64,000 nucleotides of DNA from Ruminococcaceae bacterium UBA3818 (GTDB taxonomy: Bacteria; Bacillota; Clostridia; Oscillospirales; Ruminococcaceae). Of the stretch, positions 16,068 to 24,666 are shown one piece after another. Position 1 is the first letter of the stretch. Each line of letters starts with the position of its first letter. The stretch lies in NCBI GenBank assembly GCA_002369315.1, contig DFDW01000006.1:1-64000 (forward strand), read 5' to 3'. Made by a program: the position numbers and the translations under genes. The notes under the pieces were generated by a model. The model saw nothing but the letters and a program-made list of their open reading frames with translations, searched no databases and was not told the DNA's origin.

Positions 16068-17478
16068 GTTCGATCAAAGCACGCACATAAACCCGCATAT
16101 TTAAAAGCAGGTTGGGGATATCGCAGTACTCATCCGCCTGGTGCGCGCCGCCTTTGGCAAATCCGAACAGGCGAACACGGCCGGGAACGGTAGCGCCGTA
16201 GGGAACGGCGTTAGGCAGGCGGCGGGCATAGGTGCCGCCGTCTTTCAGCGGTTCAATGTCCGGCTGCTCCAGCGCGTCGCGGGCTACCTCGATCAGCTTT
16301 TGGGCAAAGGGATTATCCAGGGAGATGTAAAACGGATCCAGGTTGCTGAAGGATTCCAGTTCCATGGGAGAAGCCGCCCAGGCAGCTTTAATGCCGGAGA
16401 GCACCTTGTTCTGATCTGCCAGGGAAGGATAGCGGATATCGGGGTAGAAGCAGATGCGTCCTTCTTCCATGCGGATCATATTAAACGAGCAGCGCAGCGG
16501 GCCGTTGGGCTCGTCATTGCAGGCAATGCCGATTTTCTCGCCCCGGTAGTCGTCGGAGACATCTGCCATCCAGTCCAGAACCTCCTGGGCATTGCCGGTG
16601 AGCAGGCCGCTGCCAGCCAGTACCTTGCACAGACGGGCTGTGGCGGTCCAGGTGCCGATGGGATCCCGGATGACCTTATTCTCATCTTTTTCCACCGTGA
16701 TTTTTACGCCGCATTCCACCTCTTCCACAGAGGTTTTTTCAAATTTCTCCAGCGCTTTTTCGGCATCTTTCACACTTACACCCTCCAGAACCGCCCAAGC
16801 GATGGGGGAACCGGCGTTGACTGCCAGACCGGACCACATATCTTTCAGATTGCCGGTCATTTTCGGCGATTTGAGAACCGATTTGGTAATGCCCTTTTCC
16901 GCGTAGGTAATGGGGTATTTGGCGTCTGGTACCAGGGAGAATTTGGGGCATTTTTCCCGGGCCAGAAATTCGGGAATATCGTTCATGCCGATTTCTTCGT
17001 TCATGCCAAAGACAAGCATCACATTGTTTTTGAGTTTAATGTCGTGCTCTTTCAAATAGCGCATGGCATACATGGCCATGATACCGCAGGATTTGTTATC
17101 CGCAGTACCGCGGGCAAATAAGTATTTGCCGTCCTCGGAGAGAATCGGATCAAAGGGGTCGTGGGTCCAGCCTTCGCCCTCGGGGACGATGTCCATGTGG
17201 GAGAAGATACCGATGGAATCGTTATCCGGGTTGCTGCCATAAACGGCGCTGCCACAGAAGTTGTCGTAATTGCGGGTTTCAAAACCATACCGGCTGGACA
17301 TTTCCAGCGCTTTGTCCAGCATTTGACGGCAAGCCGCACCGAAAGGCTTTTCCGGATCCTGCTTATTCATGATGCTGACGCTGCGGATGCGGCACACCTC
17401 GGAGATGTCGTCGATAAACTCCTGGCGATGGTCAGCAGCCCACTGGTCAACGTCGTCATATAGTTTTTTCCAATCCAC
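16051..17478 (-). CDS. M20 metallodipeptidase, PepV-like (copy A)
   Basis: This cytoplasmic two-metal exopeptidase has 475 residues. Metal-binding and catalytic motifs in order are FSHMDIVPEGEGW (His, Asp), FARGTADNKSCGI (bridging Asp), FGMNEEIGMNDIP (Glu pair), LVPDAKYP (Asp) and the C-terminal GFAKGGAHQADEY (His). PepV enzymes split dipeptides with varied N-terminal residues. GTG 17478 is chosen because AAAGGACG lies just upstream and the protein then begins VDWKKLYDDV, matching its neighbour's MDWKKLCADV. It lies 19 bp behind copy B, so they form an operon. The pair may process dipeptides released next to the deglycase genes (inference). Confidence 0.92.
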   Translation of the reverse strand: MDWKKLYDDVDQWAADHRQEFIDDISEVCRIRSVSIMNKQDPEKPFGAACRQMLDKALEMSSRYGFETRNYDNFCGSAVYGSNPDNDSIGIFSHMDIVPEGEGWTHDPFDPILSEDGKYLFARGTADNKSCGIMAMYAMRYLKEHDIKLKNNVMLVFGMNEEIGMNDIPEFLAREKCPKFSLVPDAKYPITYAEKGITKSVLKSPKMTGNLKDMWSGLAVNAGSPIAWAVLEGVSVKDAEKALEKFEKTSVEEVECGVKITVEKDENKVIRDPIGTWTATARLCKVLAGSGLLTGNAQEVLDWMADVSDDYRGEKIGIACNDEPNGPLRCSFNMIRMEEGRICFYPDIRYPSLADQNKVLSGIKAAWAASPMELESFSNLDPFYISLDNPFAQKLIEVARDALEQPDIEPLKDGGTYARRLPNAVPYGATVPGRVRLFGFAKGGAHQADEYCDIPNLLLNMRVYVRALIELDQML

Positions 17479-17497
17479 GTAAAATCGTCCTTTCTGA

Positions 17498-18961
17498 TTA
17501 TTTGGAATACATTTCGTCCAGTTCAATCAGAGCGCGGACGTAAATCTGCATATTGATCAGCAGGTTGGGAATATCACAGTACTCGTCCGCCTGATGCGCG
17601 CCGCCTTTGACCATGCCAAACAGGCGAACCCGATCCGGCACGGTGGCGCCATAGGGAATGGCGTTGGGCAGGACTTGAGCATAGGTGCCGCCTTCTGTCA
17701 GATAAGGGATATCCTCCCGACCCAGCACGTCCTTGGCAATTCGAGCCAGCTTTTCCACCCGGGGATCTTTCGGATCAATGTAATAGCCATCCAGCCGGCG
17801 GCGCTGCCGTACTTCCATGGGAGAAGCGGCCCAGGTTTCCTCGGCTTTTGCGAGTATTTTCTCCTTGTCCGCCAAAGAAGGCCAGAGGATGGAGGTATAC
17901 AGTACGATTTTTTTATCGATCAGGCGGATATAGTTGAAACGAATGGACAGCGGAGCGTTGGGCCCGTCATCGCAGGCGATGCCCATATGGGCGCCGGTCG
18001 TGTCGGAGGTGTACCAATCCAGCCAATTCAACACTTCCATGGTCTTGGGGTCTTTGATGAGGCCGCATTTTGCCAGTACGTGGCACAGGCGGGCGGAGGC
18101 GGTGATTTTCTCGTCTTTTTCAACAATAATCTTTACATCGCCGTTTTCCAGTGTTTCCACCTTGGTGTGATCGTAGAATTTGGTGGCCCACTGAGCAACC
18201 ATGGGATCTACACCGCTTAATACCGCATAAGCCTCCTTGGAGGGTACACTGACAGTGGCATCACACCAGTCGTCATTGCTCACGCCGGACCAAATATCCT
18301 TGAGGTTGCTGTCTTCCAGTTTGGCGGACTCCAGCCCGTAACGGGAATTCCCGGATTCGGAAATGCAGACCGGATATTTGGCATCCGGCACCAGGTAGAT
18401 TTTGGAGTGTTTTTCCCGTTTGAGGAATTCCGGCATATCTCTCATGCCGATTTCTTCGTTAAGCCCATAAACCAGCATCACATTGTTTTTGAGTTTGATA
18501 TTGTGTTCTTTTAAGTACCGCATGGCGTACAGCGCCATAATCCCGCAGGATTTGTTGTCACAGGTACCGCGGGCAAAGAGATATTTGCCATCTTCCGAGA
18601 GGATCGGATCAAAGGGATCGTGAGTCCAGCCGCCCGCGTCGTTTGCCAAATTGCACATATTCTCCGGTACAATGTCCATATGGGCTACAATGCCGATAGA
18701 ATCATTGTCCGGATTATCCCCGTAGACGGCGCTGCCGCAGAAGTTGTCATAGTTGCGGGTCTCAAAGCCGTAAGCGGAGGACATTTCCAGTGCTTTATCC
18801 AGCATATCGCGGCAGGCCTGACCAAAAGGAGCATTGGTACAATCCAGTTGGTTGTGGCTGGTGCTGCGGATACGGCAGACGTCTGAAATATCCTTTACAA
18901 ATTCATCCCGATGCGCTTCGGCCCACTCGGCTACGTCGGCGCACAATTTTTTCCAATCCAT
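17498..18961 (-). CDS. M20 metallodipeptidase, PepV-like (copy B)
   Basis: This tandem paralogue of the downstream gene has 487 residues. It keeps all metal motifs: VAHMDIVPEN, FARGTCDNKSCGI, YGLNEEIGMRDMP, LVPDAKYP and GMVKGGAHQADEY. Long stretches (for instance the DMLDKALEMSS and SAVYG-NPDNDSIG regions) are nearly identical between the copies, whereas residues 200-300 differ, so substrate preference probably diverged. ATG 18961 has AAAGGATG about 12 nt upstream. It is the first gene of the pair. The usual PepV length is about 470. Confidence 0.92.
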   Translation of the reverse strand: MDWKKLCADVAEWAEAHRDEFVKDISDVCRIRSTSHNQLDCTNAPFGQACRDMLDKALEMSSAYGFETRNYDNFCGSAVYGDNPDNDSIGIVAHMDIVPENMCNLANDAGGWTHDPFDPILSEDGKYLFARGTCDNKSCGIMALYAMRYLKEHNIKLKNNVMLVYGLNEEIGMRDMPEFLKREKHSKIYLVPDAKYPVCISESGNSRYGLESAKLEDSNLKDIWSGVSNDDWCDATVSVPSKEAYAVLSGVDPMVAQWATKFYDHTKVETLENGDVKIIVEKDEKITASARLCHVLAKCGLIKDPKTMEVLNWLDWYTSDTTGAHMGIACDDGPNAPLSIRFNYIRLIDKKIVLYTSILWPSLADKEKILAKAEETWAASPMEVRQRRRLDGYYIDPKDPRVEKLARIAKDVLGREDIPYLTEGGTYAQVLPNAIPYGATVPDRVRLFGMVKGGAHQADEYCDIPNLLINMQIYVRALIELDEMYSK

Positions 18962-19116
18962 GATTCACATTCATCCTTTCGATAATCAATCGGTTGCTTA
19001 TTGGCAAAGAACAAAGATGTTCTATGTCGTTATATAGAATACCATGTTTCCCTCAATCCGTCAACGGCTTTACCGGAGGTTGCGGGATATTGAATGGAAA
19101 AAGCAGCCGCATAAAG

Positions 19117-19154
19117 AAAAGAGGCGCCTTTTCCGCAAAGGAGCCTCTTTTTGA
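19117..19154 (-). terminator. Terminator of the SIS-domain operon
   Basis: On the minus strand AAAAAGAGGCTCCTTT pairs with AAAAGGCGCCTCTTTT (one mismatch) and ends in TTTTC, 5 bp after the stop at 19160. Confidence 0.8.
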
Positions 19155-19159
19155 AAATT

Positions 19160-20155
19160 TTAATAAGAGAGCTGACGGTAGTATCTTCTGATTGCCAGCG
19201 GATGCTTGCCGGCATCTTCCTGATAAGCTTCGATCCGGCTGGTGAAGCAGTGCATGACCAGCGGAGAGAACAGGCCGCGGAATTTGGGGTCCACGTTGGG
19301 AAGACGCAGGGAAGCGGTATCGAATTTGTAGATGTTGTTGCAGATGGTTTTGAGGAATTTCTCCACGCGCTCCATCTGCGGGCGGGTCTCATCTTCACCG
19401 AAGAAGAGCAATACGGTATCGTCCCGCTCGATTACTTCCAGGGTGCCATGGAAGAAGTCGCCGGCGGTGACAGATTTGGTCCGCATCCACTGCATCTCTT
19501 CCATGATGCACATTGCATAAGAATAGGTCGGACCCCACAGGTTGCCGGAGCCGATCAGGTACTGAATTTTGTCATCGCGATGCGCTCTGGCGTAGGCTTC
19601 GCAGTACTCATCCGCCTGTTTTTCCGCATAGGGGTAAACGTCTACCAGGTTGGCGAGGTTTTTGAGCATCTCGTCGTATTCCGGATAATCGCCTTTGTTG
19701 TACGCAAAGCGCAGCAGCATGATGTAGAAGATCAGGTCTCCGTAACCCTGGATGGAGTAATCGGCCAGCTCGACCAGAGGGGTGTTGGGCACGCCAACAA
19801 CCGAGATCACGCGGGCGCCAATCTTTTTCGCAGTTTCCACCGTCTCCACAACCTCTTTGGTGTTGCCGGTAGCGGAGGTAACGATCAGAACAGAGTCTTT
19901 GTTGAACTTCTTGTTACCTTCTGTATTAAAATCTGCCGCATGTTCCACATAGAAGGGGAAAGAGGCGATCGGTTTCAAAGTTGCCTCATAGCTCCAGGCC
20001 TGGGTCAAAGTTCCGCCAACGCCGACGAAAAAGATGTTGGAAAAGCCCTCGGCACAAATTTTATCAACGATGGCAATGATGTCGTCTTTTTTCTCCATCG
20101 TTTTTTTGTTCCAAGCAAGGGATTTTTCAGGATCATAATTTAACAAAGTAGGCAT
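19160..20155 (-). CDS. SIS-domain sugar isomerase/deglycase, FrlB-like (copy A)
   Basis: This protein has 331 residues with two SIS folds, related to FrlB/GfrE/GfrF, which split 6-phosphorylated Amadori products (fructoselysine or glucoselysine 6-phosphate) into glucose 6-phosphate and the amine. The phosphosugar-binding loop is NIFFVGVGGTLTQAW and the second serine/threonine loop is IVTSATGNTKEVVE. The conserved YLIGSGNLWGPTYSYAMCIM and SVTAGDFFHGTLEVIERDD carry the catalytic Glu/His region of deglycases. ATG 20155 has AAAAGGAGGACC; the reading from 20191 would lie upstream of that site. A terminator hairpin separates it from copy B. The exact substrate is inferred. Confidence 0.85.
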   Translation of the reverse strand: MPTLLNYDPEKSLAWNKKTMEKKDDIIAIVDKICAEGFSNIFFVGVGGTLTQAWSYEATLKPIASFPFYVEHAADFNTEGNKKFNKDSVLIVTSATGNTKEVVETVETAKKIGARVISVVGVPNTPLVELADYSIQGYGDLIFYIMLLRFAYNKGDYPEYDEMLKNLANLVDVYPYAEKQADEYCEAYARAHRDDKIQYLIGSGNLWGPTYSYAMCIMEEMQWMRTKSVTAGDFFHGTLEVIERDDTVLLFFGEDETRPQMERVEKFLKTICNNIYKFDTASLRLPNVDPKFRGLFSPLVMHCFTSRIEAYQEDAGKHPLAIRRYYRQLSY

Positions 20156-20180
20156 AAAAGGTCCTCCTTTTCTTTTTGGT

Positions 20181-20216
20181 AAAAAAGGCACCGAGATATC
20201 TCACGGTGCCTTTTTT
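20181..20216 (-). terminator. Hairpin between the two SIS genes (terminator or attenuator)
   Basis: AAAAAAGGCACCG pairs with CGGTGCCTTTTTT with one internal mismatch and a run of six Ts on each strand. It lies between two genes that are otherwise spaced like an operon, so it may reduce expression of copy A relative to copy B. Confidence 0.8.
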
Positions 20217-20244
20217 ATGGCATAGGTTCGGTACAGAAAGAAGA

Positions 20245-21231
20245 TTAATAATCCAGTTTTCTGTAGTATCTTCTGATAGGCATCGGATGTTTGCCATACT
20301 CTTCCAGATATACGCCAATTCTGCCGGTGATGCCGCTCAGAACGATCGGAGAGAACAGGCCACGGAATTTCTTATCAATGCCGGGCAGCTCATATTTCGC
20401 GGTATCGAATACGGTTACGTTTTTGCAGATGGTGTGCAGGAATTTCTCAGCACGCTCCATCTGAGGACGGGTAGCGTCTTCGCCGTAGAACAGGATTACG
20501 CTGTCGTCACGGCCGATTACTTCCAAGGTGCCGTGGAAGAAGTCGCCTGCGGTAACGGATTTGGTCCGCATCCACTGCATCTCTTCCATGATGCACATTG
20601 CATAGGAGTAGGTCGGGCCCCACATGTTACCGGAACCGATCAGATACTGAATCGCGTCGTCACGATGGATTCTCGCGAATTCCTCAGCGTCTTTCTCAGC
20701 AGCTTCTGCAACGGTAGGCATCAGCTCAGGCAGTTTCTCCAGGTTCGCATACATCTCATCGAACTCAGGATATTCGCCGTTGTTATGTACCAGACGCAGG
20801 AAGAAGGTGTAGTAACGGTAGTAGCTGCCGCCGGGGATGTAGTAATCCGCTTTCTCAGCAAGAGGAGATCCGGGGGTGTCTACGAAACCGACAACGCGGG
20901 CGCCAGCAGCTTTCGCTTTGTCAACAGCCTCAACAACCTCTTTGGTATCACCGGTGGAGGAGCTGATTACAACGAGAGAATCTTTGGTGAACTTTTTGTT
21001 GCCCAGAGTATTGAAGTCAGCAGCGTGTTCCGCATGGTACTCCAGGGTGGTCAAGGGTTTCAGGGTCTCCTGAATGGACCAGGCATAGGTGATGGTGCCG
21101 CCGACGCCGATGAAGAAGATATTGGAAAAACCTTCCTGGCTCAGTTTGTCAGCAACCTCGATGATTTCTTTTTTGTTGGCGAGGCAGCCTTTTGCGCGCT
21201 CTACCATTTTCGCAGGATCGTACTTTAACAT
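20245..21231 (-). CDS. SIS-domain sugar isomerase/deglycase, FrlB-like (copy B)
   Basis: This 328-residue paralogue of the next gene has the same two-SIS layout: NIFFIGVGGTITYAW, VVISSSTGDTKEVVE, YLIGSGNMWGPTYSYAMCIM and SVTAGDFFHGTLEVIGRDD. The two proteins are nearly identical through that central block but differ in the N-terminal third and around residues 120-190, which suggests different amine parts of the substrate. Known Amadori operons carry paired deglycases for fructoselysine and glucoselysine phosphates. ATG 21231 has AGGAGGA. A strong promoter lies at 21327-21355. Confidence 0.85.
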   Translation of the reverse strand: MLKYDPAKMVERAKGCLANKKEIIEVADKLSQEGFSNIFFIGVGGTITYAWSIQETLKPLTTLEYHAEHAADFNTLGNKKFTKDSLVVISSSTGDTKEVVEAVDKAKAAGARVVGFVDTPGSPLAEKADYYIPGGSYYRYYTFFLRLVHNNGEYPEFDEMYANLEKLPELMPTVAEAAEKDAEEFARIHRDDAIQYLIGSGNMWGPTYSYAMCIMEEMQWMRTKSVTAGDFFHGTLEVIGRDDSVILFYGEDATRPQMERAEKFLHTICKNVTVFDTAKYELPGIDKKFRGLFSPIVLSGITGRIGVYLEEYGKHPMPIRRYYRKLDY

Positions 21232-21326
21232 GATAATCCTCCTAATATAAAAATGATGGACGCCGAAGGGAATTCTTCAGCTTTTGTTGTGTATGAGCGG
21301 CGTTTTTCACGCCCTCGAACAACTTC

Positions 21327-21355
21327 ATTTTAGCGGATGAAAAGTAGGTTGTCAA
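21327..21355 (-). promoter_or_regulatory. Strong promoter of the SIS-domain operon with nearby palindromes
   Basis: On the minus strand a perfect TTGACA (21350-21355) and TAAAAT (21327-21332) are separated by 17 bp. GTTGTCAAC overlaps the -35 as a 9-bp palindrome. A perfect AACAATATTGTT palindrome lies at 21403-21414, about 50 bp upstream. These are candidate operators for the GntR/UTRA regulators nearby. Confidence 0.8.
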
Positions 21356-21430
21356 CAATAAGTTGTATTATAACGTGTTAAATATTCATGTTTGGATGAA
21401 TCAACAATATTGTTCGTTTTTAAACAAAAT

Positions 21431-22507
21431 TTACAGGTCATTTTGTACGAAACAAGCGGGAAGAAAAGAGGAAAAAGCGGAGGGGATCGCATAGGTATTC
21501 TGCAGTTCTTCGGGCTTTGCCCAGGTGAACGGGCAGCCGGGAAGCACTTCTTTCACATGGATTTTCCAGCCGGACATGCGCCATTCCAGGTGGGTAAAAA
21601 CATGTACGGCGGGCAAAAGCGGACGAGGCTCTCCGGAAAGACGGAGCCATCCGTCAAAACAGGACGCAGCCTGCCGGCTGTCAAGATGACCCTCCTTTTG
21701 GGGGAATTCCCAAAGGTTTGCCAACAGCCCTTTATCCGGCCGTTTCATCAATGCCCAACGGCCTTGGTATTCGATTAGAAAAACAGTGACAGGCAGAATT
21801 TTCCTCGGCTTTTTTGGGCTTTTTAAGGGAAAAGACGCCTGATTTCCATCCTGAAAAGCGCGGCAGTGACCTGCGACGGGGCAGGAGCCGCACAACGGGG
21901 CACCGTTGGGCAGACAGACGGTGGCGCCCAGCTCCATCAGCGCCTGATTGTATTCTCCCGGCGCATCCGGCGGGACAAGCGAAGAAGCCAGTTCGTTCAA
22001 TTCTTTTTTGACAGTGGGGGCTGTGACATCCTCCTCCAGGGCCAGCAGGCGGGAAAAGACCCGCAGGACATTTCCGTCCACCGCCGGGACAGGCAGGCCG
22101 AAAGCAATGGAGCAGACGGCGCCGGCGGTGTAAGGACCTACGCCGGGAAGGGAGAGCCATTCGTCATAGGAGGTGGGGAAGCGGCCATCGAAACGCTCAC
22201 AGATCATACGAGCGGCTTTTTGCAGGTTGCGGGCGCGGGAGTAATACCCCAGTCCCTCCCAGGCTTTGAGCAATTTTTCCTGCGGTGCCCGGGCCAACGC
22301 GGCCGCATCGGGAAAAAGGGATAAAAATCGCTCATAGTAGGGAATTGCCGCCTGAACCCGGGTCTGCTGCAGCATAATTTCAGAGATCCAGACGTGATAA
22401 GGGGTTGGGTCCCGCCGCCAGGGAAGATCCCGATGGCCGGAACGGTACCATTCGACCAAGGGAAGAACGGTGGGAGAGAGCGCCTGATAACCATCCATTG
22501 CATCCAT
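21431..22507 (-). CDS. mutY: A/G-specific adenine DNA glycosylase
   Basis: MutY removes adenine mispaired with 8-oxoguanine. The protein has 358 residues with the helix-hairpin-helix glycosylase domain: DPTPYHVWISEIMLQQTRV (catalytic Glu), LPGVGPYTAGAV hairpin and AVDGNVLRV (catalytic Asp). A four-cysteine iron-sulfur loop follows (CLPNGAPLCGSCPVAGHC). The C-terminal 120 residues form the Nudix-like lesion-recognition domain (GLLANLWEFPQ, VFTHLEWRM). ATG 22507 has AAAGG about 10 nt upstream. It is transcribed away from the SIS operon promoter region in the same direction. Confidence 0.97.
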   Translation of the reverse strand: MDAMDGYQALSPTVLPLVEWYRSGHRDLPWRRDPTPYHVWISEIMLQQTRVQAAIPYYERFLSLFPDAAALARAPQEKLLKAWEGLGYYSRARNLQKAARMICERFDGRFPTSYDEWLSLPGVGPYTAGAVCSIAFGLPVPAVDGNVLRVFSRLLALEEDVTAPTVKKELNELASSLVPPDAPGEYNQALMELGATVCLPNGAPLCGSCPVAGHCRAFQDGNQASFPLKSPKKPRKILPVTVFLIEYQGRWALMKRPDKGLLANLWEFPQKEGHLDSRQAASCFDGWLRLSGEPRPLLPAVHVFTHLEWRMSGWKIHVKEVLPGCPFTWAKPEELQNTYAIPSAFSSFLPACFVQNDL

Positions 22508-22660
22508 ATAAAACGCCTTTCCTTTTCCAAAAGTATTTTGCTGCTAACAGTGTAACGAAAAAAAGGAGAAAATACAAGCCGCCCCAAAAGGGTTTGGCTG
22601 CCAGCGGCAAGGTGCGGATGAGGTGGATTTTTGAAGAAGACCCGACCGGTCGGCGACAAT

Positions 22661-22694
22661 CAAAAAAAGAGGGCCTTCAGCCCTCTTTTTTTTG
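22661..22694. terminator. Terminator of the M42 peptidase gene
   Basis: CAAAAAAAGAGGG pairs with CCCTCTTTTTTTTG across a short loop, and both strands carry T-runs. On the minus strand it lies about 30 bp after the stop at 22725. Confidence 0.88.
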
Positions 22695-22724
22695 ATTTAC
22701 CTTTACGCTATCCAAGCGGCGGGG

Positions 22725-23801
22725 TTAAAAGCTTTTGATAACGTCGCCGTTTAAGCGTTTGATGATCTCCACTGCCAGCTTGACGCTGTTTTCAAAATCG
22801 CAGAAAGAAGCATAGCAATGGTGGGTATGGATGTAACGAACAGGCAGCCCGATCACGATGACCGGTACGCCCAATCCAGACAGATGGATCGGCGCGCCGT
22901 TGGTGGAGCCGCCGGTGCGGACAGCCTGCTGCACCGGGATGCCCAGTTCTTCTCCAAGGTCGATGGCGTAGCGGATAAAGCGGGGATTGGTGATCATTTT
23001 TGCATCGATATGACGAAGCATGGGGCCGCGGCCCAGCGCTGTTTGAATTAGGTAATCGGGGGTAAAGGTATCGTCTGCGGGGGAGCCTTCGAACACGATG
23101 GCGATATCCGGCTTCACCGTTTGGGCAGCTACCTGCGCACCGCGGGTGCCGACCTCTTCTTGTGTACTGAACACACCGACAACATCCACGTCCAGCTCTT
23201 GTCCTTTTAATTCTTTCAGCGTTTCCACCACGCAGGCACAACCCAGCCGGCAGTCAAACGCTTTGCCGAGCATGACGTCGTTTTTCGCGTTGTATTCCAT
23301 GGTCACGTCCGGCACGACCGGCGCGCCGACCCGAATTTTAAAATCCTTGACCACTTCTTCGGCGCTGGAAGCGCCCACGTCGATCACCATGGCGGAAATG
23401 GGCAGATTTTTGCCTTTTTCCTCAGCGCTCATGAAATGCGGCGGTTTGCTGGCTACCACGCCGGAAATATATTCACCGTCAGCGTTGCGAACTTTGACCT
23501 TGTGAGCGGGAACGTTGTTTTCCACCCATCCGCCCAGAGGGATAAATTGCAGGGTACCGTTGGGTTTAATTGCCTGCACCATAAAGCTTACCTCATCGCT
23601 GTGGCCGTCCAGCAGGATCACCGGCTTATCTCCGGTATTTTCGTTGCGGTAGAAAAACAGGTCCCGAATACAGTTTTCCTCAATTCGGGCCAATCCTTCG
23701 CCGTATTTGCGGCCGACCAGCAGTACGTCGTCTTCAAATCCGGATGCGCCGTATGCGTTGGAAAGGTCTTGTATCATTTTTAATGATGTTTGTTTCTCCA
23801 T
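22725..23801 (-). CDS. M42-family aminopeptidase (glutamyl aminopeptidase/PepA type)
   Basis: This cytoplasmic 358-residue zinc or cobalt aminopeptidase usually forms dodecameric tetrahedral particles. Metal and catalytic residues can be seen in DGHSDEV (His67, Asp69), KAFDCRLG (bridging Asp), STQEEVGTRGA (Glu pair), VFEGSPADD and YIHTHHCYAS near the end. The family removes N-terminal residues from short peptides, which fits the neighbouring dipeptidases and deglycases. ATG 23801 has only a weak GTGGGG site. It stands alone upstream of its terminator. Confidence 0.92.
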   Translation of the reverse strand: MEKQTSLKMIQDLSNAYGASGFEDDVLLVGRKYGEGLARIEENCIRDLFFYRNENTGDKPVILLDGHSDEVSFMVQAIKPNGTLQFIPLGGWVENNVPAHKVKVRNADGEYISGVVASKPPHFMSAEEKGKNLPISAMVIDVGASSAEEVVKDFKIRVGAPVVPDVTMEYNAKNDVMLGKAFDCRLGCACVVETLKELKGQELDVDVVGVFSTQEEVGTRGAQVAAQTVKPDIAIVFEGSPADDTFTPDYLIQTALGRGPMLRHIDAKMITNPRFIRYAIDLGEELGIPVQQAVRTGGSTNGAPIHLSGLGVPVIVIGLPVRYIHTHHCYASFCDFENSVKLAVEIIKRLNGDVIKSF

Positions 23802-24042
23802 AGCTGATACCCCACTTTTTGATATTTTATTCTTATTTTAACATGTTTTTGGGAAAAGACAAGAAAAACAGTAATGGTCCCGGGTGGAAAAGAAGAAACG
23901 CCTATCCCGATGGCAGGAGCCTTTTTAAGACAGGCCGGGTTTATCCCAAAAGGTTTTGGGAGAGAAGTGACCGTTTTCAAAAAGGCGGCATAAAATGCAA
24001 TAGACTTTTTAAGTCGTATTTTTCAAGAAGAAAGGAGCGCGA

Positions 24043-24413
24043 ATGAATTGGAAAGATGTGCAATGAATGGTGCTGCCGCCACTTACGCAGGCAGGTGCAC
24101 CGAATTTGTACCAACCGGATGCTGCGGCGAATCGTCCGCTACCGGGCGAAATGCCTGCGCAGAGCCATACGCTTCCTATCGCCGCGCCGATGCCGCTGAA
24201 CGGATGGGCGCGCGGCGCGACGGAGAGCGGGATGATCGGAATTGCGAATGCGATTTGAGCGCCAGCAGCCAGCTTCCGGTAACCATGGGATATGTGCCGC
24301 TTCAGAAATGGTGCAATACCTATGATACCCAAACCGCGCTATACCGGGGAAGTTTGTTCCCGGAATTGGATAAACCTTTTTTAGGAAGCCGAGGTGAGCG
24401 CTATGTCCGGTAA
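24043..24413 (+). pseudogene. cotJA: Spore-coat protein CotJA, frame broken
   Basis: The C-terminal half (SSQLPVTMGYVPLQKW to the SLFPELDKPFLG block) is unmistakable CotJA and ends at 24413. Upstream in that same frame the reading is rich in Cys and rare Arg codons and does not look like protein. The next frame (ATG 24067, LPPLTQAGAPNLYQPD to NGWARG and GMIGIANAI) is proline-rich and codon-normal and ends in TGA at 24256-24258. Adding one T (ATT TTG AGC) joins the two into one CotJA of about 115 residues. A seven-codon start with the best ribosome site (ATG 24043 after AAAGGAG) is in the 24067 frame but meets TGA at 24064. CotJA belongs to the inner spore coat. A CATAAAAT box at 23989-23996 could be a mother-cell sigma -10. 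Confidence 0.7.
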
Positions 24414-24666
24414 CGAAAGAGGCCGTATCCTCAACCGTGTCCAGCAGGCGGGGTTCGCCGTTGACGAAACAGTTTTATATCTGGATACCCACCCTTGCGA
24501 TGCCAATGCGCTGGCCTATTACCAGAAAGCCCGGGATGAACAGAAACGGGCGATTTGTGAGTATACCGCCAAAATCGGGCCGCTGACCAGCGATTTGGTG
24601 GAGCCGGCAAACCGCTGGTCCTGGACGGATTGTCCCTGGCCGTGGGAAAAGGAGGCGAACTACTAA
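24403..24666 (+). CDS. cotJB: Spore-coat protein CotJB
   Basis: This 87-residue protein has the CotJB pattern: LNRVQQAGFAVDETVLYLDT, then HPCDANALAYYQKARDEQKR and a C-terminal WSWTDCPWPWE. CotJA, CotJB and CotJC assemble into the spore coat of bacilli and clostridia. ATG 24403 is preferred to GTG 24394, because GAGG at 24391-24394 gives correct spacing only for 24403. The start overlaps the end of cotJA and the stop TAA directly abuts the cotJC ATG, so the three are tightly coupled. Confidence 0.93.
   Translation: MSGNERGRILNRVQQAGFAVDETVLYLDTHPCDANALAYYQKARDEQKRAICEYTAKIGPLTSDLVEPANRWSWTDCPWPWEKEANY

Noticed and set aside
24048..24260. A CotJA with a 75-residue Cys/Arg-rich N-terminal extension from TTG 24048
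   Set aside because: The codons are atypical (AGA, AGG, many TGC) and the alternative frame reads as normal protein, so a frame break explains the region better.
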